Shown: piece by piece, positions 19,020 to 27,290 of the stretch | Layout: the number at the start of each line of letters is the position of its first letter | Position numbering within the stretch: the stretch's first letter is position 1 | From: an uncultured Alteromonadaceae bacterium | Lineage (GTDB): Bacteria > Pseudomonadota > Gammaproteobacteria > Enterobacterales > Alteromonadaceae | Direction: 5' to 3' | Assembly: GCA_947494925.1 (NCBI GenBank) | Contig: CANLWS010000003.1 | Coordinates: 372,001-436,000 of the forward strand | Length of the DNA stretch: 64,000 nucleotides | Program-made: the position numbers and the translations under genes | The notes under the pieces: model-generated | Databases searched by the model: none | What the model was told of the DNA's origin: nothing | The model's input: only the letters and a program-made list of their open reading frames with translations

Positions 19020-19559
19020 TTACTTGGCCCATGTTCTGCCAACATCGTCAAAGGGTATGCATGCTTCCCATTTTCCAGGTACAGGCATATATCGCAGCTC
19101 TCGCGTCATACCAATTTCTGTTGTGTAATACGCAGAGGCGATTTCTTTTTTCAATTGTCTGTAGGCGTCTGCATTGCCTGGGGGGGATTGTTGATAAGCC
19201 AGCTCGTCAAAATCATCGAGCAATAAAACTTGCTGTTGTTTAGGCATGGAGATAAAAACACCATTCGCGAACTTATTTAATTCAGATTGCACACCCGCCA
19301 ATTCAGTCAGCCAATATTGCTGTTCTTCCTCCGACATACGGGAAAGCACGAAATCGAAACGATCTAATACTCCCGCTTTAATTGCGCCAGGTGAATCAGT
19401 GTCAGGTATAATTAAATCGCAGAGTTGATGCAGAAAAGTTCGCGCATGGTCGTTTACAATTGATTCACGCTCTTGTTTAGAGGCAGCTGCATAGAGGGGT
19501 GTGCTTGCTCCGGTCGCACACAGCGTAAACATTATGTGTAATAGTGTTCTTCGTTCCAC
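19020..19559 (-). CDS. Gluconate 2-dehydrogenase subunit 3 family protein (small subunit of the GMC dehydrogenase)
   Basis: 179 residues, start codon GTG behind AGAGGTGA. The N-terminus MERRTLLHIMFTL has an Arg pair ahead of a hydrophobic stretch, which could be a Tat signal and would export the folded FAD partner. The body matches the subunit 3 family (LCDLIIPDTDSPGA, YYTTEIGM, PVPGKWE). It lies between the GH86 gene (25 bases upstream) and the GMC gene, in one operon. No cytochrome c subunit gene is adjacent. Confidence 0.85.
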   Translation of the reverse strand: MERRTLLHIMFTLCATGASTPLYAAASKQERESIVNDHARTFLHQLCDLIIPDTDSPGAIKAGVLDRFDFVLSRMSEEEQQYWLTELAGVQSELNKFANGVFISMPKQQQVLLLDDFDELAYQQSPPGNADAYRQLKKEIASAYYTTEIGMTRELRYMPVPGKWEACIPFDDVGRTWAK

Positions 19560-19584
19560 ATTTCACCTCTATCAGTTTGGCAAT

Positions 19585-21945
19585 CTATTCGTTTATCGGT
19601 CCATTAGCCTTAAATACTGCAAGAGTCGCACTAGCCAAGGTACCACCAACATCAGGAAAAGAAACCGCAAAATTACTTTCTTCACTCAAAGAAGTGATAG
19701 GAACAGGTATTTCTAGTACTCCATAAAAGTTTTCTCTGCCCAAACCATTATGAAACTGGTCATAGCCTCTATAATCAGTCGGTACATCAAGTGTTTGGCC
19801 ATTGAGAGTGACAACTGGCTGTAGCGTCTTATCATGATCTCTGGCGACACCTAGTCGCAACACGGCCCAACCATTATTGGACGTTGAAATACTGTTAAAA
19901 GGGATATCAATTACCTGATTTGCGAAGATGCTTTGGGTCATTGTTGGAGAATAATGGTGTTTTTCATCAAGCGTAACCGTGGAATCAACAGCTTCATTAA
20001 ATTCAACTACAACTAGCATTGAAGAGCGTGCCGGCATTGCGATAACATCCGGAATTTGTGTTACCGATTCAATGCCCAATTGCGGAGTACCTTGTTGATC
20101 AATATACAACCGTCTTAACTCGATATCGGCTAGGTTATTATTACTGAGCCCAACCATCTCTATTGTTGCTGAATGGGCAATCACATCTGCATTGTTAATA
20201 ATTAAGTAGAGGGTTGAATCGGTTTTATATGCGATTGTTTGAATGTCTAAGTCGGTGGTTTGACTCATTACACGCATGCCTTCCACATCTTTCCAAAACT
20301 GGTAGAATTTAATTATATCCGTATACACATACTCGTCACCTGTTTCGCCATCGGCTTCTTTCTTCTGGCGCATCAGCCGCCAGTTATAAGGAACATCTGT
20401 CCGGCCCCATTCAGCCTTAATCGGCACAAAAGGTATGGTGGATAATATTTGGTCAGGACGTTGAAGGAATGACATGATCAAACCATTCATGGCGTTGAGA
20501 ACGAACCCGTCTCTCTCTGGGGACCATGGTTGTTGAAACATATTGTGAACTTGAGTGCCATACTCAGATATCACCAGGGGAAGCCGCTCACCTAGGGTAT
20601 TTGCAGTGTACTGGCTCAACAAGTCGAGTGTCGCTTCCACGTTGCTTCCAGTGCGAAGCTGAACTTTACCGTTAAAAGCCGGCCAGTCATAAAGGTGTAT
20701 GGCTAAGAAATCCATATTACTGCCTGCCACGTCAAGAAAACGCTTGTGTCTATTATTCCATCTATCAAAGTTGTTTTTATCAAAATCAGGAAAGGCCGCT
20801 GTATACCCTCCAATCAAAACATTTCCATTGGTGTATTCACCATCAATTTGTACATTGCGAATTTCATTTGCCACAACATTATGAAACTCAAAAATAGTGT
20901 TCAGGTCAGCCGGGTTAGTTGCCACATCATATAGTTCGTAAAGCGGCTCATTCATTACCTCTACAAACCTGGGTTTTGGCTGACCTGACGTGTCAACACC
21001 ATCTATTCCACTGAAATATCGCGCAACGTAGTTGCCCATATATTCACCTGTGGCGGTGCCAAAAGGTTCTTCAGTGGTATTCATTTGAGAAAAAGCCCAC
21101 CCTTGACCCGTTAGTTTTCCGTCAGGCCAATAGGGATGCTGTTGAGCTGCTACTATCATGTTAGTGTTGCGATGCTCATGCTGTCTTTGGCTAAGTGCTC
21201 GGCTATCATTATTGTTTGAATACAAAGAGCGTTCGTTTTCAGCTCGATTTTGCATCGCATTTATATCAGAAAACCCAGGACGTTCAGGGTCTTCTGGCGT
21301 GTTTCTCAGCTGCCACGCCATGTGTCCGGTATCTCGACCAAAATAGACATCGTAACCCTCAACAAACTCGGTTATTAGATCAGCACTTGCATTGGTTCCC
21401 ACTGTGTACCAGTCATTCTCAGTGTGCGAAGCATGTACAGTAATAAATTTATGACGCTCAAATGTACTTACATCACCATTAGTATGGGTAACATTTATGT
21501 CGACCTTTATCCGTGAATCTGCAACGGGTGGTGCGGCTTCGGTTTCTACAGAAAATTCAACCTGTAGATCTCCGGCAGTAAGCATAGCCGTGATAGTCGT
21601 TTCATATTCTGAAGATGCTGTCAGGCGAACCTGTAAAGTGTCTCCATTATTAATCTCATCCGATACTGATTGATACTGACCGCCATTAATTCGAAATTCA
21701 CCATTTAGAATAGAAATGGCCGTAGCGGAATCAATGCCTGTAACAGTGACTTCAACTGATTCTACTATGGCTTCTCTGCGCACCATAATTACAGCTGGAA
21801 AGGCGAACGAATCAGGAGAAGTGTCTGGCGAAGGAACAGGAACAGGTGAGGGGGTAAGACTAGGTTGGGAACTGCTACCTCCACCACCACAGGCACACAG
21901 AGCACAAACTACAAGAAACATGGGAATAGCTTGAGAGACTTTCAT
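19585..21945 (-). CDS. GH86 beta-agarase/beta-porphyranase lipoprotein
   Basis: 786 residues from the ATG at 21945, preferred over 21963 because a lipoprotein signal follows at once (hydrophobic stretch then LCAC, a likely lipobox) with a Ser/Pro-rich linker. A small N-terminal beta-domain precedes the TIM barrel of family GH86. Candidate catalytic residues are E333 (VMNEP) and E461 (VISEYG); a C-terminal beta-sandwich carries the usual GH86 tail. The family cuts internal beta-1,4 bonds of agarose or porphyran at the cell surface; neighbouring demethylation genes favour methylated porphyran. First gene of a four-gene operon with an operator palindrome 32 bases upstream. Confidence 0.88.
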   Translation of the reverse strand: MKVSQAIPMFLVVCALCACGGGGSSSQPSLTPSPVPVPSPDTSPDSFAFPAVIMVRREAIVESVEVTVTGIDSATAISILNGEFRINGGQYQSVSDEINNGDTLQVRLTASSEYETTITAMLTAGDLQVEFSVETEAAPPVADSRIKVDINVTHTNGDVSTFERHKFITVHASHTENDWYTVGTNASADLITEFVEGYDVYFGRDTGHMAWQLRNTPEDPERPGFSDINAMQNRAENERSLYSNNNDSRALSQRQHEHRNTNMIVAAQQHPYWPDGKLTGQGWAFSQMNTTEEPFGTATGEYMGNYVARYFSGIDGVDTSGQPKPRFVEVMNEPLYELYDVATNPADLNTIFEFHNVVANEIRNVQIDGEYTNGNVLIGGYTAAFPDFDKNNFDRWNNRHKRFLDVAGSNMDFLAIHLYDWPAFNGKVQLRTGSNVEATLDLLSQYTANTLGERLPLVISEYGTQVHNMFQQPWSPERDGFVLNAMNGLIMSFLQRPDQILSTIPFVPIKAEWGRTDVPYNWRLMRQKKEADGETGDEYVYTDIIKFYQFWKDVEGMRVMSQTTDLDIQTIAYKTDSTLYLIINNADVIAHSATIEMVGLSNNNLADIELRRLYIDQQGTPQLGIESVTQIPDVIAMPARSSMLVVVEFNEAVDSTVTLDEKHHYSPTMTQSIFANQVIDIPFNSISTSNNGWAVLRLGVARDHDKTLQPVVTLNGQTLDVPTDYRGYDQFHNGLGRENFYGVLEIPVPITSLSEESNFAVSFPDVGGTLASATLAVFKANGPINE

Positions 21946-21976
21946 TATAATTAGATGATTCAATGTTAAAAGTAAA

Positions 21977-21986
21977 TTGTTAACAA
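21977..21986. promoter_or_regulatory. Operator palindrome TTGTTAACAA before the GH86 operon
   Basis: Perfect 10-bp palindrome 32 bases upstream of the GH86 start codon (minus strand), AT-rich flanks. Identical copies stand before the cycloisomerase operon and both TonB receptor genes. Its symmetry fits GntR/FCD operators (T-GT-AC-A type). Confidence 0.75.
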
Positions 21987-22047
21987 AAATAAGTGAAAGC
22001 TAATGAAATGTAAAGCGCGAAATGAAAACTTAGTTTAGGTATTTAAT

Positions 22048-22070
22048 AAGGACGCGCGAAAGGCGTCCTT
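22048..22070 (-). terminator. Hairpin terminator of the GntR regulator gene
   Basis: Perfect 8-bp stem (AAGGACGC / GCGTCCTT) with a 7-base loop, ten bases beyond the regulator stop codon; on the minus strand it continues into TTATTAAAT. It separates the regulator from the GH86 operon promoter downstream. Confidence 0.75.
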
Positions 22071-22079
22071 TTCGGAGGG

Positions 22080-22682
22080 CTATTTGATATTGTGGCGAAT
22101 GGCTGATATTGCAGTCTTTGTATCTTCTTGGCGCAGCGCTTCAACAATACTCTTATGTTCGTCGACTAAAGCCTGAGAAGTATTTATGCGTTGATAATTC
22201 ATCCGCATACGCATGACGATGGGGTACCACAAGTTAACTAAATCATCTCCACCTGCTTTTGCAACAAAATATTGATGAAATTCAACATCGGTTTTTGTCA
22301 GTTCGGTAAACGCCTCTTTCTCAAATAACTCCTGCATTGAATCGATATATTTATCGAGAGTGGAAAAGTCTTCCTCAGACAAAGTGCCGACTACCTGATT
22401 GATTGCAAACTCTTCAATCGTACGACGTATTTTGATGCTGAGTTTTTGCATATCAGGGCTTAATGGCGCACTAACAGAGGAGCCAACATTGTTTTTACTT
22501 ACCAATAATCCCTCTTTCGTCAGTTTAAGTAACACATCGCGGATTGGGCCACGAGAGGTACCAAAACGCTCAGACAACTGATGCTCATTTAGTTTTGTAT
22601 TGGGTTTTAATTCGCCAGATATGATATCCGACCGCAATACGTCTGCGATTTGGTCTCTGACGGAAAGTATCTTGTTTTTCAT
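22080..22682 (-). CDS. GntR-family regulator with FCD sensor domain (FadR group)
   Basis: 200 residues. The N-terminal winged helix-turn-helix (residues about 8-70) contains LNEHQLSERFGTSRGPIRDVL; the C-terminal all-helical FCD domain carries the usual metal ligands (DVEFH, DEHKS, IRHN). FCD regulators usually repress carbohydrate-acid operons until a sugar acid binds. It is divergent from the 3,6-anhydrogalactose operon, and TTGTTAACAA sites lie in front of most catabolic operons here, so it is the best candidate to bind them. A weaker half-match (22698-22707) lies in front of its own gene, suggesting self-control. Ligand may be a 2-keto-3-deoxy acid or anhydrogalactonate; inferred. Confidence 0.88.
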   Translation of the reverse strand: MKNKILSVRDQIADVLRSDIISGELKPNTKLNEHQLSERFGTSRGPIRDVLLKLTKEGLLVSKNNVGSSVSAPLSPDMQKLSIKIRRTIEEFAINQVVGTLSEEDFSTLDKYIDSMQELFEKEAFTELTKTDVEFHQYFVAKAGGDDLVNLWYPIVMRMRMNYQRINTSQALVDEHKSIVEALRQEDTKTAISAIRHNIK

Positions 22683-22697
22683 TGTCTATTCAACGTT

Positions 22698-22707
22698 ATG
22701 TTAACTG
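22698..22707. promoter_or_regulatory. Weak operator-like site before the GntR gene
   Basis: ATGTTAACTG keeps the TGTTAAC core of the palindrome (7 of 10 bases) and lies 16 bases upstream of the regulator start. It could allow autoregulation, but a match this weak may be chance. Confidence 0.3.
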
Positions 22708-22851
22708 TAGTTGCTTCCATTGTGGGAACATTCCCAGTTTTTATTAAGGTTATATCAAATCAATCAGTCATAAAAAATAACACAAATAAAGTTATTCGCT
22801 ATTGTTTTTGCACGCAATTTGTAAATCGATTGATTTAAAGTTTGCATTTAA

Positions 22852-22861
22852 TTGTTAACAA
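22852..22861. promoter_or_regulatory. Operator palindrome TTGTTAACAA before the anhydrogalactose operon
   Basis: Perfect palindrome 43 bases upstream of the cycloisomerase start. A second, differently centred palindrome, TTGGTATACAA (22873-22883), follows 11 bases later and resembles the GTATAC-centred operators of hexuronate GntR regulators. Confidence 0.75.
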
Positions 22862-22903
22862 AGTACAATTGTTTGGTATACAAAATAACAAATGGGGATG
22901 TTC

Positions 22904-24040
22904 ATGACGGCTGCAAAAAAATTAGACGAACAGAGTTTATCTAGCTCTATCATTCGTTCTGTTCAGATTGAACACTACAATATTCCCCTGGCTGAAGTAC
23001 TTAGTGACGCCAAGCATGGAGACCATACTCATTTTGAGGTGGTCGTTATGCAAATAACAACAAGTGATGGCTATGAAGGAAGTGGTTACACCTACACAGG
23101 CGGCAAGGGCGGTCGGGCAATATTTTCTTTATTAAAAGATGAGATCAAGCCTTTCATTCTAGGCAAGGATGCTTCACGTATAGGCCAGTTGTGGGAGGAT
23201 ATTCAGTTTCATTTGCATTATGTCGGGCGAGGTGGGCTTGTTAGCTTTGCGCTTTCTGCGGTCGACATAGCGTTATGGGATATTAAATGCAAGCGCTTAA
23301 ATATGCCCCTATGGAAAGTAGCGGGTGGGGCAAACAATAGCACTAAGTGTTATGCAGGTGGTATTGACCTCAATTTTAGTGAGTTCAAACTGCTTAATAA
23401 TATCCAATCGTATTTAGATGCTGGTTTTGAAGCCGTAAAAATTAAGGTGGGTAAGCCTGATTCCAGAGAAGATATTGAAAGAGTTAAGGCCGTCAGAAAG
23501 CTGATTGGCGATAAACGAGAGTTTATGGTTGATGCCAACTATTCGATGTCGGTAGGGCAAGCAATCAAATTTGCCAACGAAATTGAACCAGAGAATATTG
23601 TATGGTTTGAAGAGCCGACAATTCCAGATGATTATGAAGGTTACTCGCAGATCGCCTGCCAGACGACTATTCCATTAGCAATGGGTGAAAATCTTCACAC
23701 TATCTATGAGTTTAAGCAAGCATTTAAAACTGCCAAACTAGGCTATGTTCAGCCTGACGCATCAAACATTGGTGGGATCACAGGTTGGCTCAAGGTAGCC
23801 CAACTAGCTTACGCGAACAACGTTCCTTTGTGCAGTCATGGTATGCATGAGCTGCACGTTTCATTGATGGCTTCTCAGCCACATGCGGGGTCAATGGAAG
23901 TACATTCATTTCCTATTGATCAATATACGACTCATCCATTAAAAATTGAAAATGCGCGAGCAGTGGCGCCAGAATCTCCGGGAACCGGTGTCTGGTTTGA
24001 CCCTGTTTTAGTTAAGGCGCATCTGACAAAGCAGGGGTAA
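22904..24040 (+). CDS. Enolase-superfamily enzyme, probable 3,6-anhydro-L-galactonate cycloisomerase
   Basis: 378 residues from the third in-frame ATG (22904), chosen because GGGG lies 6 bases before it; earlier ATGs are at 22892 and 22898. Mandelate-racemase-type enolase: KIK acid-base motif (K179, K181), metal ligands D210 (MVDAN), E236 (FEEPT) and E262 (GEN), and H312 (SHGMHE). This family includes the cycloisomerase that opens 3,6-anhydro-L-galactonate to 2-keto-3-deoxy-L-galactonate, the key step in agar use. It is the first gene of an operon containing an AldA-like dehydrogenase and a KduD-like reductase, which fits exactly; another sugar-acid dehydratase activity is the alternative. 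Confidence 0.78.
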   Translation: MTAAKKLDEQSLSSSIIRSVQIEHYNIPLAEVLSDAKHGDHTHFEVVVMQITTSDGYEGSGYTYTGGKGGRAIFSLLKDEIKPFILGKDASRIGQLWEDIQFHLHYVGRGGLVSFALSAVDIALWDIKCKRLNMPLWKVAGGANNSTKCYAGGIDLNFSEFKLLNNIQSYLDAGFEAVKIKVGKPDSREDIERVKAVRKLIGDKREFMVDANYSMSVGQAIKFANEIEPENIVWFEEPTIPDDYEGYSQIACQTTIPLAMGENLHTIYEFKQAFKTAKLGYVQPDASNIGGITGWLKVAQLAYANNVPLCSHGMHELHVSLMASQPHAGSMEVHSFPIDQYTTHPLKIENARAVAPESPGTGVWFDPVLVKAHLTKQG

Positions 24041-24043
24041 AAA

Positions 24044-25063
24044 ATGAAAGCCGCTCAATACATTGGCGATAAATCGTTCTCCATCGTTGACGGATTGACC
24101 ATTCCACCGAACGAGGGAGAGGTCAGACTGCAGGTTGGTTATGTGGGCATTTGTGGCACTGATATGCATATTTATCATGGTGTTATGGATCAACGAGTTG
24201 CACCGCCAAAAACCATAGGGCATGAAATGTCAGGTACTGTAGTCGAACTAGGCGAAGGTGTGACAAATGTTTCCCTTGGAGACCGCGTTGTGGTCAGGCC
24301 ACTGGATTACTGCGGTAAGTGCCCGGCTTGTGATGATGGTCATAGCCACGTTTGCCAGAATTTAAAGTTTATGGGCATAGATACGCCAGGGGCAATGCAA
24401 TCCAATTGGACAGTAAAAGCAAGAACATTACATAAGTTGCCGGACAATGTATCCCTTCAACATGGCGCTCTGGTAGAGCCTCTGGCAGTTGCTTGCCATG
24501 ACGTCCGCCGCGTGAATCTAAAAGCAGGTGAAAGAGCCGTTGTGCTTGGTGGTGGTCCTATAGGTCAGCTGGTAGCACTGGCGGCAAAGTCAGTTGGTGC
24601 AGAGGTTGTTATATCTGAAATAAACGATGCACGCCGCGGTTTTGCGGAAAAGTACGGTATCGACACAATCAATCCTTTGCAGGAAGATTTACCTGCGTAT
24701 ATTCAAAAATGGACTAACAATAAAGGTGCGGAAGTGGTGTTTGAGGTGTCTGGCGTTCAACCCGCCATAGACGCTATGACTGAAATTGCAGCTGTCAGGG
24801 GGAGAATTTGTGTTGTGGCTATTCACTCAGATGCTCCTAAAGTCGATTTGTTTAAGTTTTTCTGGAAAGAGCTCTCTTTGTTTGGTGCGCGTGTATATGA
24901 GCATGCAGATTTTGAAATGGCTATCGACTTGTTGGCTAATGAGGCTTTTGATATTGCGCCATTCATCACATCAGTTAGTTCCCTTGACGATATCGGGCAA
25001 GCATTTTCTGGTATGGATGGAAACCCTCAAGGCATGAAAGCATTAATTTCTTGTAACGATTAG
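24044..25063 (+). CDS. Zinc-dependent sorbitol/threonine-dehydrogenase-like dehydrogenase, possible L-KDGal 5-dehydrogenase
   Basis: 339 residues, medium-chain dehydrogenase. Catalytic zinc ligands in GICGTD and GHEMSG; structural-zinc Cys cluster CGKCPACDDGHSHVC; NAD-binding GGGPIGQLVA. It starts three bases after the cycloisomerase stop. The cycloisomerase product is 2-keto-3-deoxy-L-galactonate, and turning it into 2-keto-3-deoxy-D-gluconate requires oxidation then reduction at C5. This enzyme with the following KduD-like reductase could be that pair. Family assignment is firm, the specific reaction is inference. Confidence 0.8.
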   Translation: MKAAQYIGDKSFSIVDGLTIPPNEGEVRLQVGYVGICGTDMHIYHGVMDQRVAPPKTIGHEMSGTVVELGEGVTNVSLGDRVVVRPLDYCGKCPACDDGHSHVCQNLKFMGIDTPGAMQSNWTVKARTLHKLPDNVSLQHGALVEPLAVACHDVRRVNLKAGERAVVLGGGPIGQLVALAAKSVGAEVVISEINDARRGFAEKYGIDTINPLQEDLPAYIQKWTNNKGAEVVFEVSGVQPAIDAMTEIAAVRGRICVVAIHSDAPKVDLFKFFWKELSLFGARVYEHADFEMAIDLLANEAFDIAPFITSVSSLDDIGQAFSGMDGNPQGMKALISCND

Positions 25064-25076
25064 AACCAGGTTAAAG

Positions 25077-25841
25077 ATGAAACAATTATTTGATTTAAGT
25101 GGCAAAATAGCACTTGTTACAGGGTGTAGCCGCGGTATAGGTAAAGCGATGGCAGAGGGTTTGGCATCAGCAGGCGCAAATGTTATTGGCGTGTCAGCAA
25201 GTTTACCTCTGAGTGATTCAGAAACTGAAAAGTCCGTAAATGAATTGGGGAGACAATTCTTCGCATATCAATGTGACTTTTCAGACAGAGCATCCGTTTA
25301 TCGTTTTCTGGAAAAAGTTCAAAGGGAACATACTGTTATTGATATCTTGGTAAACAACGCAGGTTCAATATTACGCGATCCAGCCGTTGATCACAGTGAT
25401 GAATATTGGGATAAGATCATAGAAATAAATCTTAGTTCACAGTTCATACTTAGCCGTGAAATCGGGAAGAAAATGGTGGAAAGAGGTGAAGGAAAAATTA
25501 TTTTCACTGCATCTTTACTTACTTTTCAAGGAGGTATTACTGTTCCAGGTTATGCTGCCAGCAAAGGTGCTATAGGACAGTTAACGAAAGCGCTGGCAAA
25601 CGAATGGGCGGGCAAGGGCGTAAATGTTAATGCGATAGCTCCAGGATACATTGCGACAGACAACACCGAAGCACTGCGTAGCGACCCAAACAGAGCGACC
25701 TCTATTCTAGACCGTATACCACAAGGTCGTTGGGGGAAGCCTGAAGACTTTATAGGCCCTACCGTGTTTTTGGCATCAAACGCTTCAAACTATGTCAATG
25801 GCAGCATAATGCTGGTAGACGGCGGATGGATGGGAAGATAA
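25077..25841 (+). CDS. kduD: Short-chain dehydrogenase, KduD-like (2-dehydro-3-deoxy-gluconate 5-dehydrogenase)
   Basis: 254 residues. NAD-binding [12 protein letters not shown], catalytic Ser in [10 protein letters not shown] and Y-x3-K in YAASKGA. The stretches [26 protein letters not shown] and the end [15 protein letters not shown] closely match E. coli KduD, which interconverts 2,5-diketo-3-deoxygluconate and 2-keto-3-deoxygluconate. Here it would do the reductive half of the C5 inversion that converts the L-galacto acid to KDG, which the kinase at 32032-33036 then takes. Its stop overlaps the next start by one base. Confidence 0.83.
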   Translation: MKQLFDLSGKIALVTGCSRGIGKAMAEGLASAGANVIGVSASLPLSDSETEKSVNELGRQFFAYQCDFSDRASVYRFLEKVQREHTVIDILVNNAGSILRDPAVDHSDEYWDKIIEINLSSQFILSREIGKKMVERGEGKIIFTASLLTFQGGITVPGYAASKGAIGQLTKALANEWAGKGVNVNAIAPGYIATDNTEALRSDPNRATSILDRIPQGRWGKPEDFIGPTVFLASNASNYVNGSIMLVDGGWMGR

Positions 25842-27289
25842 TGGTAGCAATTCACAATAATCTGAATTTTATTGATGGCGAATATGTTTCCTCATCGGAT
25901 AAAAATACATTAAACGTATTGAGCCCTTCAACTGGTGAACTTGTTGGTTCAATTCCCGCGGGTTCAATTGAAGATGCACAAAAAGCGCTTGAGGCGGCAC
26001 AAAAAGCGCAAAAAGGTTGGGGAGCATTAACCGCTAGAGAACGAGCCGTTATATTGCGACGCTTCGCAAGCCTTATTCGTGAAAATATTCCAGCTTTGGC
26101 AGAGATGCTGGTAAGCGAACAAGGCAAGTTACTGGACGTTGCCAAACATGAAGCAGAAGTGACAGCTACCTTTATTGAATATGCGTGTGACAACGCCCTG
26201 ACGTTAAAGGGAGATATATTGCCGTCTGATAACCCGAAGGAAAAAATCTTTATCCATAAAGTCCCTCGTGGCGTAGTTGTGGGTATTACGGCTTGGAATT
26301 TCCCGTTGGCATTGGCTGGGCGCAAAATTGGACCAGCGCTGATAACGGGTAACACGATCGTAATCAAACCCACTCAAGAAACGCCATTATCTACCTTGGC
26401 GCTAGGCGAACTCGCGAACCTGGCTGGCATACCCAAAGGCGTTTTGAACGTTGTCAATGGCACTGGGTCGGTTGTTGGCCAGCATTTGTGCGAGAGCCCA
26501 ATAACTCAATTAATCACCATGACCGGGAGTACTCGGGCAGGCCAAATTATCTATCAGGCAGCGGGTAAGCATTTGACACCTGTCATGTTGGAGCTTGGAG
26601 GCAAAGCCCCTTTCATCGTGATGGAAGACGCTAATCTTGATAAAGCCGTGGCCGATGCCGTAGTCACACGTTTCGCAAATTGTGGCCAAGTGTGTACCTG
26701 TGCAGAACGGATTTATGTTCATGAAAGCATCTACGATGAATTTATGAAAAAGTTCTTGCCTGCTGTCCAAGCACTGAAAGTTGGCGACCCAATGTCTGCC
26801 GATTCCGACATGGGGCCCAAAGTCAATCAGGCAGAAATAGCTAACATTCAGGGTATTGTAGACAAAGCCATCAAGCAGGGAGCAGAGCTATTGTTGGGTG
26901 GTAAACCTGCGACAGTTAAAGGTTTTGAAGGTGGCAACTGGTATGAGCCCACAGTTTTTGGTGATGTAAAACAGAGCAATATATTGGTTCATGAAGAGAC
27001 ATTTGGACCAGTGGTACCTGTTGTTAAAATAAGTAGTATCGAGCAAGCGATTGCCTGCACAAATGATAGTGAGTATGGCTTATCTGCTTACCTATACACC
27101 AAGAATCTCGAATACATTCATCAGTGTATTGCTCAAATGGAAGTGGGTGAAGTATATGTTAACCGAGGAATTGGAGAGCAACATCAAGGCTTTCACAACG
27201 GCTGGAAAATGTCTGGCATGGGCGGTGAAGACGGTGAGTATGGCCTGGAACAATATGTCGACAAAAAAACAATATATATGAGTGAATAA
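25841..27289 (+). CDS. NAD(P)-dependent aldehyde dehydrogenase, probable 3,6-anhydro-L-galactose dehydrogenase (AldA-like)
   Basis: 482 residues from the ATG at 25841 (overlapping the kduD stop; an upstream in-frame start at 25826 is less likely). Aldehyde dehydrogenase family: [30 protein letters not shown], and the catalytic Cys in [16 protein letters not shown]; the C-terminus [13 protein letters not shown] resembles E. coli lactaldehyde dehydrogenase AldA. Known bacterial 3,6-anhydro-L-galactose dehydrogenases come from this superfamily and supply the cycloisomerase with its substrate, which fits the operon. Lactaldehyde is the alternative substrate. Confidence 0.83.
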   Translation: MVAIHNNLNFIDGEYVSSSDKNTLNVLSPSTGELVGSIPAGSIEDAQKALEAAQKAQKGWGALTARERAVILRRFASLIRENIPALAEMLVSEQGKLLDVAKHEAEVTATFIEYACDNALTLKGDILPSDNPKEKIFIHKVPRGVVVGITAWNFPLALAGRKIGPALITGNTIVIKPTQETPLSTLALGELANLAGIPKGVLNVVNGTGSVVGQHLCESPITQLITMTGSTRAGQIIYQAAGKHLTPVMLELGGKAPFIVMEDANLDKAVADAVVTRFANCGQVCTCAERIYVHESIYDEFMKKFLPAVQALKVGDPMSADSDMGPKVNQAEIANIQGIVDKAIKQGAELLLGGKPATVKGFEGGNWYEPTVFGDVKQSNILVHEETFGPVVPVVKISSIEQAIACTNDSEYGLSAYLYTKNLEYIHQCIAQMEVGEVYVNRGIGEQHQGFHNGWKMSGMGGEDGEYGLEQYVDKKTIYMSE

Positions 27290-27290
27290 G

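Noticed and set aside
22892-22903. Upstream ATG codons as the start of the cycloisomerase
   Set aside because: The GGGG stretch that would serve as ribosome-binding site lies inside this extension and is well spaced only for the ATG at 22904.
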